Positions 41,584-55,800 of a stretch of DNA of 56,500 nucleotides are shown piece by piece (position 1 is the first letter of the stretch; each line of letters opens with the position of its first letter). The DNA comes from Tubiluchus corallicola (lineage: Eukaryota; Priapulida; Priapulimorpha; Priapulimorphida; Tubiluchidae). A program made the position numbers and the translations under genes. Below the pieces are notes generated by a model, which saw only the letters and a program-made list of their open reading frames with translations, did no database searches and had not been told where the DNA came from. The stretch lies in NCBI GenBank assembly GCA_030141605.1, contig JAQGDQ010000202.1, positions 344,099 through 400,598 of the forward strand, written 5' to 3'.

Positions 41584-44186
41584 AATTTTACAGCCAAACA
41601 ATCCTCCAGTAATCTTAATAACAAACAGAAACATATCATAAATATTCATAAGTGTTGTAGTGAAGACATAAGTATAAAGATACATAAGGATACATATGAT
41701 ATAATATGGTACAACATATCCTAACATCCTTTTAATTTAGCTAACTATTAACATGGTTGGGCATTAATAAAAATTACAGAATAGTTTATACAAAATATAA
41801 ACAATGAAGGATCAAAAACGTATTAATTTCAATTCGCCAATTGAACTGAAAAGGTTAGGTGTTAAAATATTTAAACACCAGACATAATCTAAATTAGTTG
41901 AAATAACATCTTTATTTTGGATGATAAATGCCAACTGGAACAGGAAGCTATATGTTTCTACGAAAGCTGAAAAGGCCCATAACAGGTGTTAACTTGCAGG
42001 ACTGAATTTATGCATCTTTAGTTTGTTGTACTCAAATCTCAGTCATTTGCAAAAAAAACCTGATTCTGATAGAGTCAGCATTTATCTTAATTACGTTACA
42101 GAAGTAATGTATAGTAAAGTACTGTTGTTGTACTAGTCTAGTCCCATTTTCAGAAAGTGGAACTATATAGAGGCATTTTTTTCTAAAAGTGGGCAACATA
42201 GCCAGTCTTATCAATTTGACTAGGCTGAATACGAAAAACACTGTTGCCAGCTTGAAAAATTAGCGGAGAGGGGATTAAAAATGTGAAAAAACAAAATGGC
42301 CACCAAGTTTTTGCACAAACAATTTAAATTAAGAGAAATTTTCACAAAATTAACTATAAGAAGCCAATATGACATCTATTTCGAGACAGTTGGACCTGGC
42401 GAGCCCATTTCTGCCATTTTTGTTTCAAAAATGACTACCATTTTGAAAAAGGCCACCACGCAATAACGACATAATGCCAATTATGCAGTTACATTAACCT
42501 TTTCATCATATGATTTATTATACAAAAAAAACAGTTAACTGATCTTTTTGAATCCAGAAGGCTGCCACAAAATAATGCAAAGCGAGTCAAACAGCCCAAT
42601 CAGTAAAAAACAAAATGGTCAATGGGATCCCTACATAATTATCTAGCAGAATAGTGAAAATACTATTCTAGTAATCTGCCTGTAAAATGCTACTTAATTT
42701 CTTGATTCGAAGTTATAAATTGCTACTTATTGAAACAATTGATAACTATTTTACAAGTTACAATAGATGTGACGGCTATTCGTTTAAATAAGCTTGATAA
42801 CGAAAAAACTAAATTATGTTAAGTCAGGTTGGTAGCAAAGAAACCAGTCAACTGTCAGTTTGACATTTCTTATATTTGTCAATGAAATTGCACTAAACAG
42901 CATTTCAGAGAGCTTATAACAATCTCAATCTGGTACAACTGCAAAGACTTATATTGCCAATGATACACAAATAGTTGATACTTTTTACTAGCCTTATACT
43001 TTATGGAATATAAATAACCTTTATGGTTGTTGTGCACAAGTGTTTTTGTAAACACTGTTTACCTCCAAAGTGATATCAATATACCGAACTCAGGATACTA
43101 AACCATTATCAAAATTAAGGTATAGCACATGTCCAGCTATAATTTGTGATATTAGTTTTGTGACATCTGACCAGTTCAGTTTCAGTCGCTTCAAATTTTT
43201 CGCCACTGTTGCAACTTGTTGGTAAAATGCACATGTAATGAAAAATGACTGATGACAGACATTAATGTAAAATAAAAAACCCTTTATAATTATCATCATT
43301 ATTATTATTGTTATTATTATTATTATTAGCAGCAGCAGCGATAGTAGATTACTATTTCTTCTGATCAGAAAAACATAAAACTAGATCTCCTTTCAGTCAT
43401 TAGAAGAAATAAAGCATCAAGTTAATTCATAGATTATTGCATAGCGACAGCTAACAAGTTAATATATAGAATAGTTTTTATTGTTATACCTATATGCTTC
43501 TGATGTACAACTGATATAAAACTAGATCTACAAAATGAAACACCTTTTTTGGAAACTGGTTGGCGAGTACTAAAGGTCAATGCTCACTTAAAATTAATGT
43601 AAGAGCACTATGGCTTCAGTTGTGCCAACACACCCCCCATATTGGTTACATGCTACTTGTGATGTAGGCATTATTACGTAACTGTTAGCCTCCGCCCAAT
43701 CTGGGCTTTCCTGTTGTAAGTCAGCTGCAACATTACCACCTTAAGCTGAGTCTGTTACTATGAAACTTCTTTACTGTTTTCAATAAAATCGTTTATTTTG
43801 GCAAAACCTGTGCATTCTAGTGTTTACTGTTAGTGACTTTACATAAATTGAAAGGAGTCAAATTGGAAAACTCTCTTTCATCTGATCTTACAAAAAGCAC
43901 ACTGTATTCATTTAAAAAAACATAAAAACACTTGGTGGCTACATATAACAATTAAAGTCTTTATTTTGCTTCGCACTTGCTGATGCGAATTAAGCTATTG
44001 ATCTAACTATATTTTTATCTTTATTTTTTAAAATTCTCTGTTTTGTAGATTCTGCTCGCTAGCTATGCCGTAAAATAATCTTCTCTAATGCAAATTACTG
44101 TTTGACTTATATCTCAGGAAAATGGTTTACTTTATAGTTTGTATGATACTTGCTTGCGAAGTCTAAGAGACCTAACCACAACACGG
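41584..44186. other. Spacer upstream of USP30
   Basis: AT-rich. A short (ATT)n run lies at 43290-43330. No TATA box is evident just upstream of the USP30 ATG, and the 5' end of USP30 is not defined. I see no gene. Confidence 0.5.
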
Positions 44187-44393
44187 TTATTGCCGGTCTG
44201 TCCTCAACAATTTGCGAAATTGAGGCAGATTTGATGCGTCAACTGTTTCACCACTAAGTGAATGCCAAGGGCCCACAAAACGAGAAGAGAAGAAATGAGC
44301 TCTAATATTAGTGCGAGAGTATTGTACAAATAATTTAGAATTGTGTCCACGTAAATCACGTAGTGATCTAGAAAAAAATTTGTCACTACGCAA
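44187..44393 (-). mobile_element. LINE 3' ORF end, CR1/L2-like, short fragment
   Basis: The open frame reads DLRGHNSKLFVQYSRTNIRA followed by HFFSSRFVGPWHSLSGETV. This is the same conserved LINE C-terminal pattern as at 40640-41130 (RGH..KL, then FFS.R.V..W.SL) but a different family member. Confidence 0.7.
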
Positions 44394-46003
44394 ATTTGGT
44401 TACAAAATCAATTTACACACAGTAATTTATTTCATGCATGAAATTTATTTTGTTTTTCAATGGAATTATATAATTAATTAATTTAGGAGAGTAAACTAAC
44501 AAAGAATAGCTGCACAATATTGTTCTTACGACGTTGCACTAAGGACGCGTGGATGGAGCAATAGACATAAATCAGGGTTACTCACCATGAAGGTAAGTGG
44601 CAGATTGTTCTAGTCATAATAACTCTGCTTTCATATAGATGCGATCAAGTGTTACTAATCTTTAAACTATCTCTAGCGCAAAAAGCGCATTATGCTTAGA
44701 TTTTGGCTGAATGTTCGCGTCACACAATTAAACTTAACATAGGCGGCTGCCATTTCACCAATCAAGGCAGTCCATTTTCGCTTTATTTCGCGTACTTTGG
44801 GCGCACCGCAAAGATAGTCACCACTTGACCGCAGCTTCTTGATGTGTGAAGTCACTATCATTAACCAGAACGATGGTGCTTTTTCAAATTTGAATCTAGT
44901 AGTGAAGGTGATTAGTCACTGGCGCATCACGTATCTGTCTTAACAGGAAATAAGATAATTGTCTTTCTAATTTGTCGGTATGGTTGTACTCAAAAAACAC
45001 TACAATACTTAATTCATTCGTTACTTTAACAATGCAAAATTCAAATAAACTATACTCTGCATGTAGGTCTAGCTTATTTATATTTGATACTGAGTAATAA
45101 TTATGTACAAATTTAAGTAACAAGTTATTAAGTCAGGGTGTAGCAAGACTTTATCTAAAAAGAGAAAAATCTTAAATTGGCAAGTATATGATAAATATAT
45201 ACATTGGAACAAATAATCAGAATGATTATTAGACTTACATAATAATCATATTAGTTTTTACATGTAGGAAAGAAATACTAACACTGTAATACTACTACTA
45301 ATAATAATTGTAATAATAATAATAGTAATAACAATAACAACAATTATAGAAATAGTTTACACGAAAATACTTATTAATGTCTCATATGTTCAGTCATCAA
45401 AAAGTCCTGCCATTTATGTGCAACAGCTGATGCAAAATCTGTTCATTGTCACTTAGAAAAGGTTCTTCAACAATAATCTATGTACATAGTGGCACTGAAG
45501 TTATGTAACAATTAATGCTACATTATTATTACGTAATTATGCTAGAATTAATGGTACATTATATTTTACATTAATGCTACATTACAAATACAAATTACAT
45601 TGCGTAATTATTAAGCAAACTAGGTGGCTGGTGTTATTCATTGTCAAGGTGACAGCCACTCAGCTTTATAAGCTACAGTAGAGTACTAGAGTATTGCCCA
45701 TTTTTCAAAGTGCATCTACAGTACTGGTGTACTGTTTTCATGTAGAAAGTCTGTGTAAAACGCAATAATTAATTCAAGCTTTCGGATTTTAAAAACCTTT
45801 TGTTACCGGGCTGAAATTCAAATTGACGGTTGAAACATAAGAAAGCTAACTACACAAATAAGCAATGAACACAAATCAAGAGACATAAACGAAAATTCTT
45901 AATAAGTTTTTCTGTTTTTTGGGAGGAGTTTTACACAGACTCTGAGTACTTTTTTTACTGAAAGCGTTAGATAATGGCACTAACTGTAACAGCTAAAGAC
46001 ATC
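44394..46003. other. Spacer between a LINE fragment and the Reeler gene
   Basis: AT-rich. A minus-strand frame at 44673-44861 contains VREIKRKWTALIGEM, faintly like a Myb/SANT-like DNA-binding helix, but it is too short to call. Imperfect AAT repeats lie at 45290-45350. Confidence 0.4.
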
Positions 46004-48461
<2,458 letters not shown>

Positions 48462-48521
48462 GTTGACTGAACTTTCGACAAAGACGTATTCGATGAACAT
48501 ACAAAAGCACATAGCGCTCCA

Positions 48522-48530
48522 CTTATATAA
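48522..48530 (-). promoter_or_regulatory. TATA box of the Reeler gene
   Basis: TTATATAAG on the minus strand, about 60 bases upstream of the chosen ATG, within the locally GC-richer context GGCC-TTATATAAG-TGGAGCGC. Confidence 0.6.
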
Positions 48531-48534
48531 GGCC

Positions 48535-50153
48535 GGGTTGACAATAGCAACTGTCATTGTAGCATCCGTCGAGCACATTGGCTTTGTTCCAAATGCAAGG
48601 TCAATTTTCTTAAAAACAAAAGAATGTTCGGACGATGCACATAGGCAGGCCGTAAACTGCAAATAAATACTGCCAAGGTGTCGATAGTTAAATCCATTTT
48701 TGTTGAAAAGTAGGTCTGTGATTAATTAATGGGTTCATATTTTACCTTGGAAGGGCCCAAGAACGAATCAGTTGTCGCTTGTCTATTGTTTTCATACACA
48801 CTATTGAATGAACTATTTGGTCACGTAGGCACACATCTGCTTATAATAGTTTGCAATATGTACTGTTTGTAGTGTAAACCATGTATTTCCAATACTGGAC
48901 GACAATATTGGTCCAATGTTGTACTAATATTGGACAAAAATATCCTATATTGTACTAGTATGGTGACAATATTTTCTGAACGTCAAGATCCTGACGAGAT
49001 CATGGCTACATGGTGACAATACTGTGTGTTGCCTGGGTTGGTGGACTGAACAAACTGTTCCCAAAATGAAAGCGAGCATGGTACCATTGAGTGTTGCTGT
49101 GGTCTACCATTATTATAAAACACTCGTTGTACCTCATCTATGTACTTATCATTCAAGAAAACGTGCATTTGTCCACACATAGTAGTTGAGTAGTGGGATG
49201 AACCAAAGTTAAATTTTGCCTAAAATTAAGACAATTCTCCAAGGAGGCAACCTGTTGAGCCTAAAGCATCTGGGTATAGTTCTGTAAGTTTTTTCTCCAA
49301 AATACACGGATACCAAACAAACTCTAGCTAGCTAAACCAAAGCGCAACTGTAAATATGGCGCTTGGCAATTTTAAAAGGTTAAATTTCAAAGTCGTTACT
49401 AACTTGCCTCAAAGCTAAGAGTGAATGGAAATGAATAACTTTGTCTGACAGTCATTAGGAAAAAATGAGAACAACTGCTATTGTTCTGCTAGTAAATAAC
49501 TATTTAAACTTATTTGTTAAATTCACTATAACTTGGCATTAGACGCCTTAAAGAAATTTTCACTCAGTCTTTAACTTTCTGCGTTATGTCGAAATTGTTG
49601 TAAAGACATTAAGAAATATGTAATTTGAAAAAAATATTCGTCGAATAAAGAACCAAAGAAGCAAAAAAGTTGTCATTGGTATTACGCAGATCTACGCCGG
49701 TAAATATTTTAATTCCAACCTTATAATGTGGTACAGAACAATTAATTAATTTGATTATGATTTTCATTTATTAAAATCCAAAACGTTTCGACTGCCTCTG
49801 CAATGTTCATCAGTTTGAATCTGTACTTGAAAATACCACGCATTAAATCTCTTATTTACTGCATACGTAATACCAAATGCGACCGTTAGATGTCGCCATG
49901 AAGTCATTAAGAGGTATACTGCTGTATGTCTCCCCAAAGCTACTTTTGCTTACGCGAGATGTCATTACAATACTCCTTTTAAATAATTAAGTAATGTCTG
50001 TGCTGGTTACTCTTACATACTTTACAGGACTACATTATTTACAACAGTTTTTCATTAATTTCAGGCCGAATGGAAACGATTTATTTATTTTTTTTAATTA
50101 GAATATATTTAGTTAAATACAGAATGCGTCGTATTCGGCAGTGTGTTTTTGCT
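48535..50153. other. Spacer upstream of the Reeler gene
   Basis: AT-rich. A cluster of CAATATTGG and TCCAAT words lies at 48889-48975. A minus-strand open frame at 48983-49180 has no recognised domain. No gene supported. Confidence 0.45.
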
Positions 50154-50432
50154 AAATGAATGAATGAATGAATGAATGAATGAAGCGATGAATGAATAAA
50201 CGAATGAACAGAAGATTGAATGATTAAATGAGTGTATGAATAGGTGAATGAATGAATGAATGAATGAATGAATGAATGAATGAATGAATGAATGAATGAA
50301 TGAATGAATGAATGAATGAATGAATGAATGAATGAATGAAGGAATGAATGAATGAATGAATGGATGAACCGATGAATGAATAAACGAATGAACAGAAGAT
50401 TAAATGATTAAATGAATGTGTGAATAGGTGAA
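50154..50432. repeat. (GAAT)n microsatellite, 5' block
   Basis: A long tetranucleotide tract, pure from about 50240 to 50340, with interrupted ends. It continues on the other side of the LINE fragment at 50452-51073. Confidence 0.95.
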
Positions 50433-50451
50433 TGAATAGGTGACTGAATGG

Positions 50452-51073
50452 GGCAGAGTTGAAAAGAGTAAAGACCTTTAAGTATCTGGGTTCAATGACA
50501 GACGAGACTGCAGGAATGGAAAAGGAGGTGAATTTCAGGATTCAGTGTGGTTGGAATAACTGGCGAAAAGTTTCAGGGGTGATATGCGATAAGAGGATTC
50601 CAGCGAGACTTAAGGGTAAAGTTCACAAAGCAGTGGTCAGACCCGCCCTAATATATGGGCTGGAAGCAGCACCTCTAAAGAAGACCGAGGAGAAGAAAAT
50701 GGATGTGGCGGAGATGAGGATGTTGAGATGGATGGTGGGAGTAACAAGAAGGGACAAAATCAGGAATAGTAATATTAGAGGAACAGTGAAAGTAGTGGAA
50801 GCCTCGAAAAAGATACAAGAGGCAAGATTGCGATGGTATGGGCACCTGAGAAGAAGAGTCGGGGAAGATCACGTGGGAAGGGAGGTCATGGAAATGGAAG
50901 TGCTGGGAAATAGAAGAAGAGGACGACCCAAGCTGAGATGGTTCGAATGTATTAACGGAGACCTTAGAGAGAAGAACATAAATGTAGAGATGGTTAACAA
51001 CAGGAATGCATGGAGACGACTTATTCACAATGGCGACCCCGCATAGGGAAAAGCTGAGAAGAAGAAGAAGAAG
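50452..51073 (+). mobile_element. RTE-like LINE fragment, 5'-truncated
   Basis: One open frame (50459-51046) encodes the end of a LINE polymerase: KTFKYLGSM, GWNNWRKVSGVICDKRIPAR, VVRPALIYGLEA, MRMLRWMVGVTRRDKIRN, ARLRWYGHLRRR and NRRRGRPKLRWFE, ending NAWRRLIHNGDPA. This is typical of RTE-type elements. The frame is intact, so insertion is recent. A GAA-repeat tail follows. Flanks 50433-50451 and 51074-51092 are near-identical 19-mers, a target-site duplication. Confidence 0.85.
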
Positions 51074-51092
51074 TGAATAGGTGAATGAATGG

Positions 51093-51240
51093 ATTAATGA
51101 ATGAATGAATGAATGAATGAATGAATGAATGAATGAATGAATGAATGAATGAATGAATGAATGAATGAATGAATGAATGAATGAATGAATGAATGAATGA
51201 ATGAATGAATGAATGAATGAATAAGTGAGTGAATGAGTGA
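51093..51240. repeat. (GAAT)n microsatellite, 3' block
   Basis: Continuation of the 50154-50432 tract beyond the LINE insertion. The frame of repeated SFIHSFIH opposite it is an artefact. Confidence 0.95.
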
Positions 51241-52146
51241 ATTATATAACCCTCAGTAGCAGCCCTCTGGGTTGTACTATCCCTCGAGATCAAACATTTC
51301 AGTTGCTCAACAGCAAGTGTATATACAGACCGCAGATTGCAGATGTTACTGTCAAGATTTTAATTAAGTAAAAATTCGACTAAAAACAGTTTGCGGTGTC
51401 ATTGATGTAAATAGCATTAATTTAAGTTAAACATAATTTTCAGCATCAACAACATAACTGACAATGGTATAAAAAACAACATATAAAATCGATAAAATTA
51501 TAACAACTTATAAATTATGAATATTATAACCTATTTAATCTCTACTGTTTTTTTTACTGTTTCAATACGAGGATTATACGGTTTATACTCAAGTGTTGGC
51601 ATGTTTTTGTGTGACGTTTGATTCTTTATATATCGTATAATGTACTGTGTTGTTCGTTAGTAAACTTATTATTTAATATTAAAAAACTGTGTAAACTACA
51701 GAAAACTGACACTGTCAAAGAAATAGATGAAGAGCTACTATAAGTGAGCAATATTGTTATTTTATTTATTGAATTTCTCTGTGGTTCTCACATTCAAATA
51801 GTGGACATATATAAAAAGATGAAATACATTATAAAAACTATGATAAGATTATGTGCATATTTATGAGAAGAGGATTCACTTGTAGGTAAAAATTTATTTA
51901 AAATAGATTAATAATAAACAAGGAAATTTTTTGACATATGACATACAGTTGCTTGCCATAAAACTCCTGTATGCATTGGTTTCGTACAAATATTTAATCA
52001 CAGCAATTAATTTTCACAGTTTTTTGCACACTCTTTAAAAAATTACGAATGACTAATGATGGGACTGATTTTTTAGTTGAGTTACAAATTATTAAATCCT
52101 ATTTATATACTAAGTTCCACACATCCTTCTAAAACTTAGTATTTTA
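51241..52146. other. Spacer, nothing recognised
   Basis: AT-rich sequence without a supported gene or repeat. Confidence 0.5.
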
Positions 52147-52318
52147 CATATGATGATACTTCACATATATAATGATTTACAATATGTTTTGTTCATAGGC
52201 CCATATGATGATATTGTACATATATAATGATTTACAATATGTTTTATTCATAGGTGTATATGATGATATTGTACATATGTAATGATTTACAATATGCTTT
52301 ATACAATGATTTACAATA
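52147..52318. repeat. Tandem repeat, 55-bp unit, three copies
   Basis: Units begin at 52147, 52202 and 52257. Each contains ATATGATGATA, ACATATATAATGATTTACAA and TATGTTTTATTCATAGG with few changes. The last copy carries an extra ATGATTTACAATAT. Confidence 0.85.
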
Positions 52319-52705
52319 TTGTAAAATTAAAATTCTGTTCAACTAAGTTTTTCTGTCCGCGTCATCTGCAATAATTAGCTTGTAACACAATTTAAATTTT
52401 AACGCCGTTAAATCACTAACCATAAACTTGGAATTATAAACAAACTGTCGAATTGTTTTGTTAAATAAATACTGATACTTGCTATTAATCTTTCTCTTTA
52501 AACGTGTTATTTGAAATATTACTTAATTAAATCATTTATTATCCACACTGAAGGAGACTCAAGTAAAATATCTGCACTCAGATGGTGTAGTTCTGGATAA
52601 TAGCAGAAGCTTCACAACGACGCAGTATGAATGCGTTCACTAAAGACCTAAAGTAAATTAAATCACGAGGTATTATGCTGGGCCGTAGTTACAAATATTT
52701 CTGAG

Positions 52706-52857
52706 TTACGCCTGATTAATGACCCCCAACAAATAAACCGGGTAAAAACGTTTCTCATCAGGAAGATCTGTTGCCTTAGCTCCTAACTCATCAGCGTATT
52801 GTTGCCCGTCTTTCTGCACTCTATCTATCTTTGTAAATGTTGGCCAAACAAAATTTG
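52706..52857 (-). CDS. Possible terminal exon of an unrecognised gene
   Basis: After a candidate branch point (CTCTAAAC) and acceptor TTTGTCATAG, the minus strand opens a 49-codon frame ending in TAA. It starts NFVWPTFTKIDRVQKDGQQY, continues ADELGAKATDLPDEK and ends RFYPVYLLGVINQA. The composition is protein-like, unlike other frames nearby. I cannot find a matching upstream exon and do not recognise the family. It could also be chance or part of an old element. Confidence 0.3.
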
Positions 52858-55800
52858 CTATGACAAACGACAAGCCGAGCCGAATTGGTTTAGAGAAAAA
52901 GACAAACCGTTAAGACAGACTACGTATGTCAACTCGTGATTCATCAACCTTGGCAACAAAGGATTGCAGAGTTTTTGTATTTCGGAGGTGACCGGAACTA
53001 AGAAAAAGTAGAAGAACCGTATTACCTTCTCCATCAGAAGAAAGACCAACTCTTAATTTCGTATTCATTTTAACTGAACGCATTTTTTCCCCTCAACGCA
53101 TTACCTGACAATGAATGTTTTTTGAGCGTTTATTCAATCTCATTTGCGACTTGCAAACCATTACAAAGTTTCTGTAGCCGGTCATCACTAATGGAATTTA
53201 CTTGACAAATGGTGGACTCAACTAAATAATATGAGTTTGTACATTCAACTGGCTTATTTTGTCCAAAACAAGATTATCTAAGGACACTACTGTGAAACTT
53301 ATTTTGCGGCGGAGAGTTTGAAGGAAAAAATTTTACGTAACGACTAATGATCAAGTATATTAACAATACCAACAAAACAACTAATGATGTTATGACAAAC
53401 AGCTGAAAATTAATGTCGTATTAATTTCTTTAGCAATTTGCAACAAAGTTAAAGGTAATGCAGCTGCACAAAATCTCTCTTTGACTTTATTTGTACTGAT
53501 TGACTTTATTTGTACTGATTTACATTAAAAACGCTATTTGTTGTAATCACTATGATTATGATCATTTAAATAATTATGAAGATTTATATTGCCAAAAAAT
53601 TGTGATAGGATGCAATTATAAACTAAACTTGCATAAGGAAGTTTAACAACTTTTATTACTACACGCATTAAATAAAAAACTCGGTAAAATTTCTCTGCAA
53701 CAACATTATATGACACAGGTTTTTTGTTTGCGTGAAGATTCGATAAACTCTGTTTTTCCAACTTTAACGGGCGCAGTGTCTTAAGAAAGTGTTTAATTTT
53801 TTCTTACTCAACTCATCCTGTTCTCGTGTTCAGGTCCTGTTCTCGGGTACAAAAATGTGTGCCAGAAAAAAAACTAGCGAACAATAATAAAAACAAAACA
53901 ATCTTGTCACGTTGTGCTTACTAAATGAGCTTAGTGAGTTCACTTGAACAAAAGTTACCGTGTGCGCGCAAAATTCGTGTGAGACGATTTACCTCACACA
54001 GTTGACTGCATACAGATTTTTTGCTGTATGCGGGTAATAAAATCAAAAGGCAAGTGGCGGACTCTGTCTAAAAATATTGGTTACCAGAAGATAAAATGGG
54101 CATACCCATAACTACGATGCTATCATTTAATTTTTATAATGAATAAATAAAATTTTCAAAAAACACATAAGTGGAAACCAAAAGTGCAATTAAATTTTTT
54201 ACAAAAGATGTATATTTTTATTAATTATGGTGTACATGTACTGTACATATTACTGGCAGTTACAGTAAGACAAAGTGTAAGTATAGACTGTTATAATTGA
54301 AGTTTTCAAAAAAAAATGAATGTGTAGTATACTGTTATTTTGGAGAGTCATACTCATAAAAATGAAAAACGACTTATTTTTGCCTCAAAACACATCTTGT
54401 GACCGGAGTAGCGGCGAAAGCATACTCTCCAAAATAATGCCTCAAAAACTTCACAAAACGACCTGCCCATATTTCATAAGTTTCTTTACCTGTGCAACAA
54501 CAACAACAGCAACTTAAGTGCAAATACAGCAACAGTTATTACAGACTTCGACAAAAAACACAATATTTTCAGATCTGTTTATTTGCTCTTCCGCGGACAA
54601 TAATTATTTACTCGCTAATGACAACAGGTAGCAGCCTGTAAGACCTTTAATTACGCTCTGGGCACAATAATGAGAACTCGGTTAATTGGTGATAATTCCA
54701 AGCTGCTGGGAAGCTGCTCGGAAGCCAGTGAATAATAGTGATTATACAGGTACAATGGAGGTGACTTCAATACACACTCGTGTGAGAAGTGCACGCACTT
54801 AGGACCATTAGGCTTTTATTCACTGAACAGACATAATTGATGATTAAGTTCTATAGGTACTTTGCAACGTCACAAAATCCGGATAATTTGTGTAAGGCGA
54901 CTGAGTGTCACAGTTCCGTCACGCGCGTTATGCCGCGCAGATTACAAAGATGCGCATTAGTTAGGTTTACCGTCCACAACGTAATTATTTTTTAATTGTT
55001 AAAGACCTCACCTCAACGACTTTGCTGAACTAAGTAAAGGTGACTGTGTCCCAAAGAAAATATTACCATAGAATAAATTGTATTATGTAATGTTGAAAAA
55101 ATTGGGAAATTACGATCTCAAACCATGCAAGCAACCTTACATCATAAACCACCTCGTACTACAAATTTTATACACTAAATCGAATTAAATCATATCAATT
55201 TTCTTACAGAATTATTTAATTAACCGAGTAGATCTACATTCACATAACAAAAAATAAGTCAGGCAGAATCTTGTTTTGATATTTTAATGTATTCCCTTTG
55301 TTATCTTTTTATTTGAATGATGCTTATGTGATATCTTGTGAGTTTCTATGAGGTTTCCGATTTTCGAGAAGATTTACGTGATATTTGTGTGAGATTTCCC
55401 GAAAAAGAGGGAGGTAGGGAGAGAGAAGAGAGAAAAAGAGAAGGGAGTGAGAGAAAGAAACAGACAGACAGGCTGATAGACAAACAGACTGACTGACAGA
55501 AAGGAAGTTATGGAACATTACTTGCATCCACAAAGAAGCCAAATTTATTTGTATCAATAATTTTATGTTTTGCTTGCGTTTCATGAATCATTTTTCTAGA
55601 AAAAATTGTATGTAGTAAGTTTTCCAGAAAATATTTTTCTACGAAATGTAGGAATGAGAATTTTATGGGGGAAATGATTTTTCTGCAAAAAAACTTTCTT
55701 GGAATTTTTCTTTTCAAAGCGCACAAACCCCCAGTTATCAAAACTGATTGTGTTGGGCTAACTTTTGTTTGGTCCAATGCATCTCAAAGTGTTATGGAAT

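Noticed and set aside
50459-51046. Host gene encoding a 195-aa protein
   Set aside because: The sequence is the C-terminal end of an RTE-like LINE polymerase and is flanked by target-site duplications.
51021-51293. Frame of repeated SFIHSFIH residues
   Set aside because: Translation of the (GAAT)n microsatellite.
53101-53200. Possible upstream exon for the 52706-52857 frame, ending at a CAG/GTAATG donor
   Set aside because: The open frame there ends in phase 0 while the 52857 acceptor needs one leading base, so the two do not join in frame.
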